A stretch of 64,000 nucleotides of DNA from Cacajao melanocephalus (GCA_963573385.1 CAUYLG010022186.1:54011-118010), one strand, 5' to 3'. Counted from the stretch's first letter, positions 46,953 to 59,830 are shown. Numbers and translations: made by a program. Notes: a model not told the origin generated them from the sequence alone.

Positions 46953-49120
46953 GCAAGCAGTTAATAAAGCATTACAATGCCTTATCCTTAATAAGTCATC
47001 AATGGCTCATGTCTCTGAGCCTCCCATTGCAGCTGAACTTAAGCCCCTTGCAGGACCTCGAATCCCACCATTGGATGGGTAGGTTTGGGCTTGGTGGTCT
47101 CTGTAATCCCCTTGAGTGAACCTGGAGGTGCCAGGCCTCTATGGGTCTAAGACTTGAGCTCAGTTAAGGAGCCCATGTAGAATGGGGTACTGAGGTACAC
47201 AGAGGGAATCTGGGACAGAGCTGTGGGCTGGAGCCCCATGAGGGAGGCCGTAGGTCCTCCTTTCCATCCCTTCCTTCAGCAGGACTAATTGAGGCCTGAG
47301 CCCAAGCATGCACAGAGTCCCTCCTGCACTCCTGCCTGAAAAAGCCCCTTGACTGACTTCCATCTGCCCCTCCACCTGCCCCGGAGCGTTGCTCAGAGTA
47401 AGAGCACCCCCAGCAAGGAAGGAGTTTCTACAAGATGTGGAAAGCAGCCGTTGGCCTTCCTGGAGGACGACAGGCCTGGAGGGGCTGTGGCACTTCCCCT
47501 GCCCTTTTGTGGTTACAAGTTTCCTTCCCTCTAGGGCAGCAGCCTTGAGGAAGGACACTTGCTGGGGGAGGCCTGGTGGCAGTAGCATGACCCTGGGAGT
47601 TCCTGGGGGTGGGGGTGGCTGGGGTCTGACTTGGGTCTGTGCTGAGCGAGCGAAATGCCTGCGTGATGCTGGCAGCGGGGCTGCAGAGCTAGGCCTTCAT
47701 TGGATTTGGGAGCGCCTCTGCTGGCCCAGGCCTGGGTGGCTGCTATTGAATTAGTCAGCTAAACAGAGCAGGAAGGAGTTGTTCCTCTAATTGGATTTGA
47801 TGGATCTCTTAGTCCTATGCAGATGCCAGATGCAAGATAGCTGCCCGACCTCTGCTTTGGGGTGGGCCAGGAGCTGCCCCTCCGCAGGAAGCCTCTGCAG
47901 CTGCGGTGCTGGGAGCAGGACTGGGGCCGGGGCTGCATAGGGCTGGAGGGCAGGTTCTGCCACAGCAGGATAGGGAGGAGATGTGGAGCAGTGTCCCCAA
48001 CTAACAGGGGTGAAGTCTCCTTGTCTGCGCAATTGTCCCTTATTTAATTTTGGTGACTGAGTGCACCTCCCCATGTGCCTTCAGACCCCCATGACATCTC
48101 TAGAAGGATGGCCTCCCTCCCCACAGGGGCCAGGCTCCAGAGTCCCTCTCTGCCTCCTTCCTACCGGCCCCCACCCTGCCTGCCTCGAGCACAATTGAGG
48201 TGAAGGCCCAGGTGGAAGCACAAGCTGAATGGAGCTCCCTGCCCCTGGGCCGGAGCCGAGGGGCTCTCCAGGGGCCTGCAGTACCGTGGAGCCACCACCC
48301 AAAGGGTACCAGGGCACACCCTACATGGTGAGAAAATGGGAGCTCCCACCCCTAACCCCCAAGTGCATTCCAGAGCAATTGAGTTCCAGTGTTAACAAAG
48401 AAACCATAAGATGCTGAATGGGAGGGTGGAAAAGCCTTTCCAATCAGGAAAGCACAGTGAAAGCAAACAAACACAGGAGGCTTCAACTGGCTTCAAAATT
48501 AAAAAAAGCAAAGCAATGCACAGGCACAGCTCACAGGCAAAGTTCAAGGGCAAATAACGCCTCCCTCAGGGAACTGCTGCCACACACACTATAACTGGGG
48601 GACCACTGTCCTTCCCGTACAAAGAGCTCTTATAAATCACAAAAAAGCAGGAGAGCAGAGAGGCATATGGGAGGAAAACCTGTGAACCCAGGAGACTGGC
48701 TGTGCAGCAAGACTGCATGTTGTGCTTTGTTTTACCCTCTCTGCAAGTGGGAAGTGCCCAGAGGCAGCCGCTCCCTAAAAAGCCCAATGACCTGAATGAA
48801 GGTCCTGGGCTGGACAGGGAAAACATCTGAAATGCAGAGGGGGCTGGGGCCTTGTAGAGCCCAAGAGGGCTGCCAGGGGCTGAGGCTGCACCTGTGACTC
48901 CGGGTGGTGGGCGCAGCAGAGCGGGGCAGGAGGGCCTTATGGCTAAGGAGGGAATGGGAGCAGCAAAGAATGCAAACCTGAAGGGCCCATTTTCATAGTT
49001 TCTGGTGTGCAGACCAGAGCTGCAGGGTCTCAGCGGTAACCAGGGCTGGTGGTCACTGAGGCTAGAAAGTCTCCACAAAAAACCCCAGACCACAGAAAAG
49101 GTCCAGGGAAAGGATGGGGG
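46953..49120. other. unique GC-rich DNA, no gene recognised
   Basis: Contains a G-rich run at 47595-47624 (GGG, GGGGG, GGGGG, GGGG with short loops) with plus-strand quadruplex potential. A non-repetitive AT-richer patch lies at 47745-47820 (TTGAATTAGTCAGCTAAAC, CCTCTAATTGGATTTGATGG). A 175-codon minus frame at 48566-49093 is unrecognised. Confidence 0.4.
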
Positions 49121-49621
49121 CTTGGGATTGTACAGAAAGAGAGAAATAAGATTGTTCTTTACACCTGTGATTGGATATTGAGAGTCACACTTGCTTTACT
49201 AGCATGGAATGCAAGTTAAAACAATAAAATATAAGATTTCATCCACAATAAAGGCAAATATGATATTTAAAAAATAACTGAACACTCCACATAGGGCATA
49301 CTTCCAGGTGGAGTGGATCTGGGGACAAATTTTCTAGGCAGTAATCTTAAAAATGATCATAGTCTTTGACACAAAAATTCCCCTTCTAGGAATCTGTTTT
49401 AAGGAAAAATTCAGAGACATGCCCAAAGATGTATGAATTTGTTCACAAAATTCCACACATAATGACACAAATTAAAGCTTAAATATATATCAGCTGTGGC
49501 ATTATGGTATATCCACATATGCTAAAGTCATATTTTAAAAAAAATTTGGTAACAGAAAGATTAAGATACCGTTAAGTGAAGTGAGATACCGCTAAGTGTT
49601 TGCATGTTTCAAACACACATG

Positions 49622-50829
49622 CACTTCACAAAAACGAAAATTAAGGACTTAAACCTAAGGCCTGAAACTATAAAAATTCTAGAAGATAACATTGGAAAAA
49701 CCCTTCTAGACACTGTCTTAGGCAAGGATTTCATGATCAAAACCCAAAAGCAAATGCAATAAAAACAAAGATAAATCGCTGGAACTTTATTAACCTAAGG
49801 AGCTTTTGCATGGCAAAAGGAACAGTCAGCAGAGAAACAGACAACCCACAGAGTGGGAGAAAATCTTCACAAACTATATAGCTGACAAAGGATTAATATC
49901 CAGAATCTTCAATGAACTCAAATCAGTAAGAAAAGAAACAAACAATCTCATCAAAAAGTGGGCTAAGGACATGAATAGACAATTCTCAAAATAAGATATT
50001 CAAATGGCAAACAAACATATGAAAATATGCTCAACATCGCTAGTGACCAGGGAAATGCAAATCAAAGCCACAATGCCATGCCACCTGACTCCTGCAAGAA
50101 TGGCCATAATAAAAAAATCAAAAAACAGTAGATGTTGACGCGGATGCGGTGGTCAGGGAACACATTCCTACACTGCTGGTGGGAATGTAAATGAGTACAG
50201 CCACTATGGAAAACAGTGTAGAGATTCCTTAAAGAACTAAAAGTAGAACTACCATTTGATCCAGTAATCCCACTACTGGGTACCTACCCAGAAGAAAAGA
50301 AGTCATTATTCAAAAAAGATGCTTGTACACGCATGTTTATAGCAGCACAATTTGCAATAGCAAAACTGTGGAACCAACCCAAATGCCTATCAATCAATGA
50401 GTGGATAAAAAATCTGTGGTATACATATACACATATATAATACACCATATTATATATATGTGTGTGTGTATGTATATATATGCAATGGAATACTACTCAG
50501 CCATACAAAGGAATGAATTAATGGCATTTTCAGTGACCTGGATGAGATCGGAGACTATTATTCTAAGTGAAGTAACTCAGGAATGGAAAACCAAACATCG
50601 TATGTTCTCGCTGCTATGTGGGAGCTAAGCTATAAGGATACAAAGTCATAAGCATGATACAATGGACTTTGGGGATGGGGGAGAGTGGGATGGGGGAGAG
50701 GGATAAAAGAGTCCAAATATGGTTCAGTGTATACTGCTCGGGCGATGGGTGCACCAAAATCTCACAAATCACCACTAAAGAACTTACTCATGTAACAAAA
50801 TACCACCTGTACCCCAATAACTTACGGAA
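49622..50829 (+). mobile_element. 5'-truncated L1 (L1P-like) insertion, plus strand
   Basis: About 1.2 kb of L1 ORF2 3' end and 3' UTR: AAATTAAGGACTTAAACC, ATCATCAAAAAGTGGGC-like text, CAATGGAATACTACTCAGCC, TCGGGCGATGGGTGCACC, ending CCACCTGTACCCCAATAAC with a short A-tail. Frames 49806-49994 and 50401-50628 are ORF2 leftovers, with stops and indels between. Target-site duplication was not resolved. A TA/TG microsatellite has grown inside it. Confidence 0.85.
50424..50480 (+). repeat. TA/TG microsatellite expansion inside L1
   Basis: CATATACACATATATAATAC followed by TATATATATGTGTGTGTG replaces the short ACATATACACCATGG-like stretch usual in L1 here. Confidence 0.8.
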
Positions 50830-51000
50830 AAAAAATTCACGCCAAGGAAGTCAGGAGGGTGCCTGCCAAAGTGAGCAGAGGTCTGGGCGGGGTGGAGTGG
50901 CAAGGTTTGTAGATAGATTATTTTCTCGATAGCTTTTTGTGTTTTCCAAATTTTCACCAATGAAAATGTATTTATTTTGTAATCATATAAAATAAATGTT

Positions 51001-51282
51001 ATTTTAAAGTTAATCACAGAATCAAACTGCTGGAGCAAGAAAGAAAGGATTGGAGAGGAAAGGCTGTTTGCTGAGGTCTGCTCCGAGCAAGGAGCCTTAG
51101 TCTTCCCAGAAACCCACAGCCTTGTGCACAGCAGCCGGGTTCTAGATGTGGAACCCCTGGGAGTTGAAATAACCAACCCAGGGAGCAGGCTGAGAGGCAG
51201 CAGAGCCCATTCTCAAGCACACCTGTCTTCTCTACTCTGCGTGCCTATGCAAACCTTCTATTTTCAAATGAAAAAAGCCTGA
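51001..51282. other. unique spacer between L1 elements
   Basis: GC-intermediate, non-repetitive sequence (for example CAGCAGCCGGGTTCTAGATG). No gene recognised; less than 300 bases. Confidence 0.4.
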
Positions 51283-54200
51283 AACAGAAATTTACAGCAC
51301 TGAACACTTACATTAGAAAAGAGGAAAAATCTCAGATTAATCACTGAAATTACTACCCCAAGAAACATGAGAAAGAAACACAAAATAAACTCAGAGCACG
51401 GGCAGAGTGAAGGAAATAATAAAGAGCAACAGTTGGTGAAATTGACAACAGGAAAACAATAGAGAAAAACAAGGAAACAAAAATCTAGTGCTTCAAAAAA
51501 TAAACCTCTGGCAAGTTTCACAAAGATAAAACGAGAATACTCAAATCACCGATATCAGAAATAAAACAGAGAGATTACAGATCTTGTAGCCATTTTAAAG
51601 ACAGCAAAGGAATGCTATAAACAGTTTTACCCTCATAAATTCAACAGTATGGAAGAAATGAACCAATTCCTCAAAAACCACAAATGACCAAAACTCAACC
51701 AATATGAAACATGCAACTTGAACAGTCTTATAACAATTAAATAAATTGAGTGTGAAATTTAAAAGAAATCGTTAGGCCCAGATGGTTTTGTTGGAGAATT
51801 CTACCACACATTTATGAAGGACTAACACCTATTTTACAAAATCTGTCTTAGAAAAAATAGAAGAGGAAAGAACACTTGCCAACTCATTTTATGAGGCTAG
51901 GCCTGATACCAATACCAAAGACAATATATGAAAATACAAGTACAGACCAACATTTCTCATGAACTTCAGCACAAGGATTGTCAACAAAATATCAGCAAAC
52001 CAAATTCAGCAATATTTAAAAGGAATTATACACTATGACCAGTTGGGATTTATCCCAGGTATGCAGGGTTGGTTCAGTATTACAAGATCAACCAATGTAA
52101 TACACCTACCAACAGGCTACAGAGGAAAAGTCATGTGATTCTATCAGATGATGCAGGAAAAGCATTTGGCAAAATCCATCACCTAGTCATGATAAAAACT
52201 CTCAGAGAACTTGGAATAAAGGAGAATTTCTTTAACTTCAGAAAGAGCATCTGTAAAAACCTATAGCTAACGTCATACTTAACAGTAAAAGACTGAATAC
52301 ATTCCTTCTACAATTTGGTACCAAAAAAAGTGTTCAATCTCACCTCTCTTATGCAATAGACTACTAGAAGTTCTACCAACTGTAATATGTCAAGACAAAG
52401 AAATAAAAGACATGCAGATTGGAATGAAAGAAATTAACTGTTGATATTTGCAGATGACATGATAGCCTCTGTAGAAAATCCCAAGGAATCTGCAAAAGAA
52501 CTAATAAGTGAGTTTAGCAAGTTGCATATGTAAGATCAACACACAAAAATCAATCTCATTTCTATACACTAACAAAGAAGGTGTGAAAACTAATTAGAAA
52601 TACAATATCATTTACAATCATTCAAAAAATACTGAAATACTTCATTATAAACTCAACAAAACATGTACGGGACTCAACATTTAAGGATGTCAATTACTGC
52701 CAAATTCTATAGGTTTAATGTAGTTACTGTCAAAATTCTAGCAAGAATTTTTGTGAATGTAGACAAGATTATTTTTCCATAGAATTTATGCGGAAACACG
52801 AAGGACCAAGAACAGCAAAAACCATCTTGAGAAGAAAGAATAAGTGGGAGGACTCACTGTTTGAAATTAAAGCTTACTAATAAAGACAGTGGGGTACTGG
52901 CAGAGAGATGGACGTGCATAGATCAATGGAACTCAGAAACAGACTCACGGAAATATGCCCAGCTAATCTTCCACAAAGGTACCAAAGTCATTCATCAGAG
53001 GAGGGACAGGCTTTTCAACAAATGAGGTGGGAGCAACTAGACATCATAGCAAAAATAATGAATTCATACCTTATACAAAAACTTCCTCAAAATGGATCAT
53101 GAACGTAATTGTAAAGGTATAAACTTTTTTTAATAGAAGAAAAATTTTGAGATCTAGAACTATCCAGGTTGTTAGAATTGACATAAAAAACAATTGGACT
53201 TTCTTAAAATTAGAAGCTTTTGTTCTGTGAAAGAGTCTGTTAAGTGAATGAAAAGATAAGCTACAGACTGGGAGAAAATATTTGCAAACTACGTATCCGC
53301 TGAAGGCTTTTAACATCTAGAATAAAGAACTCTCAAAATGTGGTAGTAAACAAACAAACAAGCAAATTAGGAAACAGGCAAAAGATATGAAGAGTTATTT
53401 CATATAAGAGCACACGCAGATAACAAATAAATCCCTGAAAACATGTTGGTTATCATTACTCATTAGGGAAATACAAGTTAAAATTGCATGGAAATATCAT
53501 TTTATACACATCAACATAGCTAAAATAAAAAACAGTGACAACCCCACATGCTGGTAAGGTTGTGGAGAAACTGCATCACATGTATATTGCTGGTGGGAAT
53601 GTAAAATGTTAAAGCCACTCCAGAAAACAGTTTGTTAGTTTCTTATAAAACTAAACATGCAACTGACATGTGACCCAGCAATTGCACTCCCAGGCATTTA
53701 TCTCAGACAAATGAAGACCTGTAGTCACGCAAAAACCTGTTAGCTCATAGTAGCTTTGTTCATAGCAGCCCAAAACCAGGAGCTCTCCAGAGAGCCTTCA
53801 GTGGGTGAATGGTCAAGCTGTATTGCATCCACACCATGGAATCCTACTCAGCATTAGAAAGCAATCAACTGCTGGTACACGGGACAACTTGGATGGAGCT
53901 ACAGGGACCTGGGCCGAGTGAAAAAAGCCAATGCCAGGAAGTTACACAATGCAATGATTCCATTTATATAACATTCTTGAAATGACAGAACTGAAGAAAT
54001 GGAGAAGTGGTGAGTGGCTGCCAGGGGTAATCGAAGGGCTGGGGAGGGAAGGAAGTGGGTGTGGCTGCGGAAGGCTCCTGGTGGTAAGGAGCCTTGACTC
54101 TATGGATGTCTTGACTCTATGTATGTCAGTATCCTGGCTGTGACACTGTACTATAGTTTTGCAAGATGTTGTCACTGAGGGAAACTGGGTAAAGGGTACG

Positions 54201-54290
54201 TGTGGCCTCTCTGTATCATTTCTTACAAGTGCGTGCATAAATTGTATGCACATTCTCTCAAAATAAAAAACATTTTTAAAAAAGGCCCAG
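51283..54290 (+). mobile_element. old L1 (L1M-like) ORF2 to 3' end, plus strand, about 3 kb
   Basis: A long uninterrupted fossil. It runs from GAAATTTACAGCACTGAAC through reverse transcriptase text (GACCAGTTGGGATTTATCCC, TTGATATTTGCAGATGACATG), then TGGTGGGAATGTAAAATG and GTTGTCACTGAGGGAAACTGG, to the A-rich end AAAATAAAAAACATTTT. The TTTGCAGATGACATG stretch corresponds to the catalytic FADD-type motif region of the ORF2 reverse transcriptase, but many stops and frameshifts kill it. No Alu has landed here. A 17-base tandem duplication lies at 54093-54126. Confidence 0.85.
54093..54126 (+). repeat. 17-base tandem duplication, two copies
   Basis: CTTGACTCTATGGATGT is followed at once by CTTGACTCTATGTATGT, one mismatch, inside the L1 3' UTR. 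It probably arose by slippage. Confidence 0.9.
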
Positions 54291-57146
54291 ACAGATGACA
54301 TGACTAGGGCCCACGGTCTGTGAACCAGGTGGGGTAGGGCTCAAAGTCAGCCATGGGGTTGGCGTAGCCCTTCTGGGACTTCCACAACAGCCCTGAGGTG
54401 TTTTCTTCCTCATCCACCTGTGGCCAATGCATTATGGAGCCCCTACAATCCCATCAGATGGCGCATCCTGAGTCCCTCTGTCCAGCACACTGCCAAGCCC
54501 ACAGCTGGCTTCTGTTCCTTGTCCCTTCTAGTTAGATGGCTGCCTCAGCTTCCAAGTTTCCGCCCCAGGCTGGGCTGTGGACTCCTCTTGTCTCTACAGC
54601 TCCTGGCATCTCTCCCTGTGGTTGCTCTGGCACCCCCCACCCCCTGGCTGGGCAGGTGCTTTTGGCTGGGCAGGTGTGCCTGAGATCATCTGGTGGTTGG
54701 AGGGGCCAGTGTCTGCCCAACTCCAGTGGCCAGTGCCAGCTAAGGCTACCTCCAGGCCATATCACCAAGGGCCCCTGGTTCTTCCCCTACTTGCCCTGAG
54801 GCCCCAGCCCTGTGCTGGGACGGGTTCCGGGGAGGTGGCCACTGTGCTGCCAGGCAGCCAGAAAGGGAGCACAGAGCAGAGGGGGAGTGCTCCTCTCTGA
54901 CAGGGGTGGGTCCAGGCCTCCAGGGAGAGAGGGCTGGCCAGGGATGCAGCCGCTGTGGGCCATTCGCCAGCAGGCTCCCTGGGCAGGAGGCTGCAGCAGC
55001 ACGACATCACCGCTCCCCAGCCTCAGAGCCTGTGAGCCAGCGCACCGGCCCCAGCCTCAGCTGTTGTCCCCAAGAAACCTCTGCTCTCCCTCCATGTGCT
55101 TTTGGACATGGAGCCTGCAGCTGGGGCAAGACAAGGACACTGCATGTGCTGAACATCAACACTGGGATCCCTGCTGTGCCTTGGACTCGCCCTCAGGGAC
55201 TCCTGGCCCCTCCTGATGCAGCAGCTGTGGCTGCAATGCCCCTTCCCCCCCACCCGCCCTTAGAGGCCAGGCCTACCCCAAGGGGAAGGACGCAGAGGCC
55301 CTGACAAAGAGTGGGATCTGCCACAGGGAGAGCCACGCCTGCCTGGAGCACAGGAGGCCTGGGGTGGGCAGGCTGGGACAGTGGTTCAGGCTGCAGGAGA
55401 CTCTCCGGTCCCAGTCACAACTGCTGGGGCTGACAGGAAGCAGCCATGCTCCCACCCAAGTGGAGGGTGGGCTCTGGATTCAGGTGCTCAGGCTGATATA
55501 GCACTGATCAGGAAATCGGGCCAGCAGAGGATGGGCTCATGGTACAGAGGACTCGCCTGAATTGGCCTCCTTTACCCCAGTTCCCACCGGCTGGGGTGAA
55601 AGCCTGCAGCCTGGCCCACCCTGGAGGCAGAGCCAAGGTGCAGCCTTCATGGGAGGGCTGGTTGTGGCATGCGTAACCCCTGAGAGTACCAGGGAGCTGG
55701 AGAACTTGCTCCTCTCCCAGTCACATGGAGGTCTGGGGAAATCCTAGGAACGATGATCTGGCATAAACATGATCGTTATTATGAGCTGGGGGAATCATTT
55801 CCTCCCATCCGAGACAAGAAAATGGAGGTCCAGAGAGAGTCAGCTGGAGCAGGCTGGACTCATGTGGGGCCTGCTGTGAATCCAGGCCCAGGCTCCCCAG
55901 GCTGTCCTGTCCTCCTCGAGGTGGGGGTCCATGGGGGCTGTGTCAAAACTGCTTGGAGGTGCCCAGGCAGCAGCCCTGCTGGTATCACCTTCAGAGCACA
56001 GACCCTGAGAAGGTCCAGTTTCGGAGAATGCTCTATTGTCAAGATGACTTTTGACTACACAATCACAAAGTGAATACTCCAAAAACAGAAAGGCATGCTG
56101 GAAGGAGGCTTGGGAAGGTCTCAGGACAGAAGCCCTACACCGTGGAGCTGAGCCTGTGTGTTGTGGGCCTTGTCCCTCCTAAGTGTGGGGCTGGCCAAGC
56201 CCCAAGGACAGCTGAGTGTGCTTTGGAGACAGCCAGCAACTGCTATTAGCCCTGAGAAAATTCTAGCAGTTGCTTCTCAGAGTGTCTTCTGCGGGAGGGG
56301 CTGGCGGGCAGGTGGTCAAGGGTGGCTGTTTTCCCAGCAGTGAGGCACAGGGCGGGGGGACAGGACGAGGCGCTGCAGAAGCCCCGCTGGCTGGTCCTGG
56401 GCTGCAGTCCCCACCTGTTCCCGTCTGCTCTTCTGGTTCCTGTGGGCACTCATGGTGCCCAAGCACACGTGGCTGCTTTTGCTCCCAGTTCCCTGTCCCT
56501 ATCTCTGCAGTCCCAGAGATAGAAGGTCCCCGAACGATGTCATCAAGGCTGAGAGGGCCTCATAGGGTGGAGAGGAGGCCCCCACTTGAACAGCTGTGGT
56601 CTGCAGTCTCCTGCCCGCCTGCTGGACTTGGTGCCAGGCGTGACTGTCTGAGCTGGCAAGAGAGGCCCTGGCCTGAGAAGCTCCCATTCTGGCAAGAAGT
56701 GTGCCTGAGCTGGGAAAGACCCAGGCGCTGACCTGACCGTCTCGCCACTGCCAAGGGCAATGTTCTGGATGGCTTGCAGGTCCAGATGTCCACCGGAGAC
56801 CTCACTGCTTGGCCACGGTCTCTACTGAGGCTCAGAGAAGACTGGGAGGAGGTGGGGGCCAGGGCTGGGCCACCTCTGACTATGCATTAGTAGCCCTTAG
56901 TCAGGCCCTTGGTATGTGACACAGGCGCAGCGGGTTCACCGCAGAACATCCACAGATGAGCCGACTGGCCTGTGCTAGCCCCTGCTGCCTCTTGTCCTGC
57001 CAGCAGCAAATGCAGGGAAGTGCTGTAGAGAGGGGTGGGGGAGTCAGAGAATTAGGGGATCCTACTGCAGGGGACCCACAGGTCTCCTGAAAGTGTATCC
57101 AGAAACTATGTCTGTTGCGTGTGGTCTGTAAGCCATTGTCTAGCTT
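54291..57146. other. unique GC-rich block, no gene recognised
   Basis: Long overlapping frames (54812-55216 and 54906-55304 plus, 56270-56731 plus) are chance-like and domain-free. A reverse MIR trace lies at 55760-55860 (ATTATGAGCTGGGGGAATC, CATCCGAGACAAGAAAATGG). No L1 or Alu. Confidence 0.4.
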
Positions 57147-57156
57147 TCATCAGATT

Positions 57157-57457
57157 TTTTTGTTTTCTTTTGGAGTCAGAATCTCACTCTGTTGCCTAGA
57201 CTAGAACGCAGTGGTACAGTCACAGCTCACTGCAGCCTTAACCTCCTGGGCTCAAGTGATCCTTCTACCTCAGCCTCCTGAATAGTTGGGATCATAGGCA
57301 CATGCCATCATACCTGGCTAATTTTAAAAATTTGTTTTTGTAGAGACAGGTCTCCCTATGTTGCCCAGGCTAGTCTCAAACTCCTGGGCTTAAGTTATCC
57401 TCTCATCTTGGCTTCCCAAAGTGCTGGTGTTATAGGTGGGAGCCACTGCAGCCAGCC
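57157..57457 (-). mobile_element. Alu SINE (AluJ-like), minus strand, with target-site duplication
   Basis: T-rich start, GAATCTCACTCTGTTGCC, CTCCTGAATAGTTGGGATC and end GAGCCACTGCAGCCAGCC. TCATCAGATT flanks it at 57147-57156 and 57458-57467. Confidence 0.94.
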
Positions 57458-57467
57458 TCATCAGATT

Positions 57468-57719
57468 CTTAAAGAGGCTCATGACCCAAACAAAGTGAGA
57501 ACTGGGGTCTGGGACACAGAGGGTTCCAGGACTCCCTGCCCCTGCACAGACCACTGTGGAAGTGAAGTGAATCCCACTCCCGCACCAGCAGGTTATGAAT
57601 TACGTATGTTAAAATACATGCTACAGGTGGAGCCAGGTAACAGAAGCAGAGTAGAAAGGAAGGGACATCAGTTACCTCTGGGGATAAGACAGATCTCTCA
57701 GATCTTTTAAAATCCTGAA
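57468..57719. other. unique DNA, nothing recognised
   Basis: Non-repetitive sequence after the Alu; no gene features. Confidence 0.35.
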
Positions 57720-58795
57720 GACAAAACACACTTCATAATTTAAAAATTATACAATTTGGAAACTTAAAAATTGAGTTGTACTGGACACTTTTTGATAACA
57801 TGGTGAGCTAGGTACCTGGATCAGCTCTTGCACTGAAAACCTAGACAAAATATATAAATAATATATTTTAAATATACTAAAGATTTAGCCAAAAAGCAAG
57901 AACTTCTCAAGTCAAAACATTTAGAGAATATAGACACCCAAAAGCAAGCCAAGGCCTGACACCAGTGTGTGGCCTGAGGAATTTGCCAGTCAAGGGAAGC
58001 TGAACTTCAAGTTTCATGACTTCCTGGCGGGCAGAGGGCAGAAGTCAAAGCCCATGACAGGCCCAGATTTCTATGGGAAATCACCACAGAGCTGAGACCC
58101 CCACCGCCCAATCAGCTATCTGCTCAAAGTGAGGGTCAACTGGAAATAAATCTGCCTCTCCCAAGGGTATAACAAAGAAAACCAGCCATTTTGAACCTCA
58201 GTGCCGAGAGGAGAGAGGTGAAAAAACCCTGCTGAGAATTTATCAACAGAAGCCAGTGGTCATCATGTAGATTTTTCAGAATTCATAAGATCTGAATTCA
58301 TAAGATCTAGGTGGTCTGAAAACCTCAAGCTGGTGGTAGTTCAATTTTCAATGAGACAGAGTGGTGGTGGTCCCAGGTACTTAAAAGATTGAAGACAAAT
58401 CCTTCCAGGAGGAAACCACAAACAGTCCTCCAAGGTAAAATGAAATGCTTACAGACAAAAATGACTAACCACACATGTAAACCAAGGAATAGAATTCAGA
58501 GCCCAGAAACAAACCCCATACTCTGTATAGTTCATGTGTGGGTGATCAGTGAGGAACAGGCTGATTTTTCAATCAGTGATCCTTAGAAGACTGTAAATGC
58601 ATGTGGAAAAAACTAAAATTATATCCCTACTTCACACCATTTACAAAAATTAATTCCAAGTGAATGAAATATCTATAGGTAAAAGAAATATATAGTTTTT
58701 AGAAGAGAATATGCACAATTATCTTTAGGACCTACAAGTGCCTCAGAAACAAAAAACATAAACCATTTTGATAATGTCCTGGGGCATGAATTTCT
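57720..58795 (+). mobile_element. old L1-type relic, plus strand
   Basis: Clearest at 58480-58795, where ACTTCACACCATTTACAAAAATTAATTCCAAG (in pieces), AGAAGAGAATATGCACAATT and related ORF2-end text appear. The 57720-58480 part is A-rich and probably upstream sequence of the same old element, but it is too diverged to place. Open frame 58389-58586 has no recognised features. Confidence 0.5.
58279..58308 (+). repeat. perfect 15-base tandem duplication
   Basis: GAATTCATAAGATCT occurs twice in direct succession with no mismatch, in otherwise diverged old repeat DNA. The lack of divergence suggests a recent slippage event. Confidence 0.95.
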
Positions 58796-59354
58796 CTAGA
58801 GTGATAAAATTAATTTTAGACAGGGATAACGTTTGGATCTTTTTCTGGCCGCAGTAAGGCCCTTTCCTGGGTTCTTCCTGGTAAACTGGCTGGCCTACAG
58901 TTGGCTTATTGCCCACAGAGTGATCAGCCTCCTCTTTGCCTGCTAATAGAATCTCCATTGTTTTTGAGACAGCCCTTAGACTTGAATTTGCCTACACTAT
59001 TTCAAATAAACTCAGTCCTCAGGGGAGACCTTCGGAGTTTGGAGCTCTGTGTTCTCATGAGTAGCCTCTACTCCTGAGAAAAATGTCTATAATGCTTCTC
59101 TTGCCACTGTGGAAGCCTCTGATCTTTTGACTTGACTTGACTGGTGTAGAACCTATACCCTGTAAGTGAGCTGGGTGAGATAGTCTCAGCCTGCTGAACC
59201 TGGGGTAGAGCCTCCACCCTTGATTCAGGAGGCAGAAGAAAAGAGCCCCTAACTTCTCAGCAGCACTGTCTGGACTTTACGACACAGAGTTGGAGGGAAT
59301 GATCAGTCTTGGTGACCTGCCCCTCTCAGGGAGATACAATGCATTCATTTCCAC
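58796..59354. other. unclassified, possibly LTR-derived DNA
   Basis: Includes TTCAAATAAACTCAGTCC (an AATAAA signal at about 59005) and a CTCATGAGTAGCCTC stretch that resemble an LTR end, but I cannot assign a family. 58840-58960 is GC-intermediate and unrecognised. No gene. Confidence 0.3.
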
Positions 59355-59830
59355 GGCCAGTGTAAGAAAGAATCGCACACTTGGTGTCTTAAAACAACAG
59401 AAATTTATATTGCCATAGTTCCGGAGGCCAGAAGTCTGCAATCAACACCACGGAGCTGAAATTGAGGTGCTGGCAGGGCTGCAGTCCCCCTGGGTGCTCT
59501 GGGGCAGGATCCATTCCTTGCCTCTTCTGCCTTCTGGTGGCTGCCCACCTTCTCTGCTTGTGGCAGCTGCACCCGATCTCTGCCTCCGTGGTCACACTGA
59601 CTCCTCTTCTGTTGTGTGTTAAATCTCCCTCTGCCTCTCTCTTATAACGGCACCTGTGATGGCATTTAAGGCCCACTCAAATAATCCAAGATGAGCTTTT
59701 CATCTCAAGGTTCTTGACTTAACCACACCTACAAAGACCCTTTTTCTTACAAGGTAATGTTTATAGGTTCCAGGATTCGGACCTGATATTTTTGGGGGAC
59801 AATTATTCTGTCTGTTATGTACCATATCCC
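59355..59830 (-). mobile_element. MaLR/MLT1-type LTR, minus strand
   Basis: TTGGTGTCTTAAAACAACAG, CGGAGGCCAGAAGTCTGC, GAGGTGCTGGCAGGGCTGC, GATCCATTCCTTGCCTCTTC, TTTCATCTCAAGGTTCTTG and CAATTATTCTGTCTGTTATG follow the reverse complement of a MaLR LTR, same family as the plus-strand copy at 22580-23015. Frames in either direction are LTR shadows. No internal sequence adjoins it. Confidence 0.7.

Larger units (their letters stand above)
49121..51000 (+). mobile_element. old L1 3' region, plus strand, containing a younger L1
   Basis: The outer segments (about 49300-49620 and 50830-51000) read as a diverged old L1: CCCCTTCTAGGAATCTG, ATGATATTT-type A-rich text, GGTATATCCACATATGC, then TGTGTTTTCCAAATTTTC and ACCAATGAAAATGTATTTA at the 3' end. 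Between them lies a better preserved L1. The 49121-49300 part is less certain. Confidence 0.6.

Noticed and set aside
48566..49093. 175-codon minus-strand frame ending in a hydrophobic stretch
   Set aside because: No family recognised; hydrophobic runs occur by chance and there is no splice or promoter context.
59462..59647. Cys/Leu-rich 61-codon frame
   Set aside because: It is an LTR shadow; the LTR family produces similar frames wherever it occurs.
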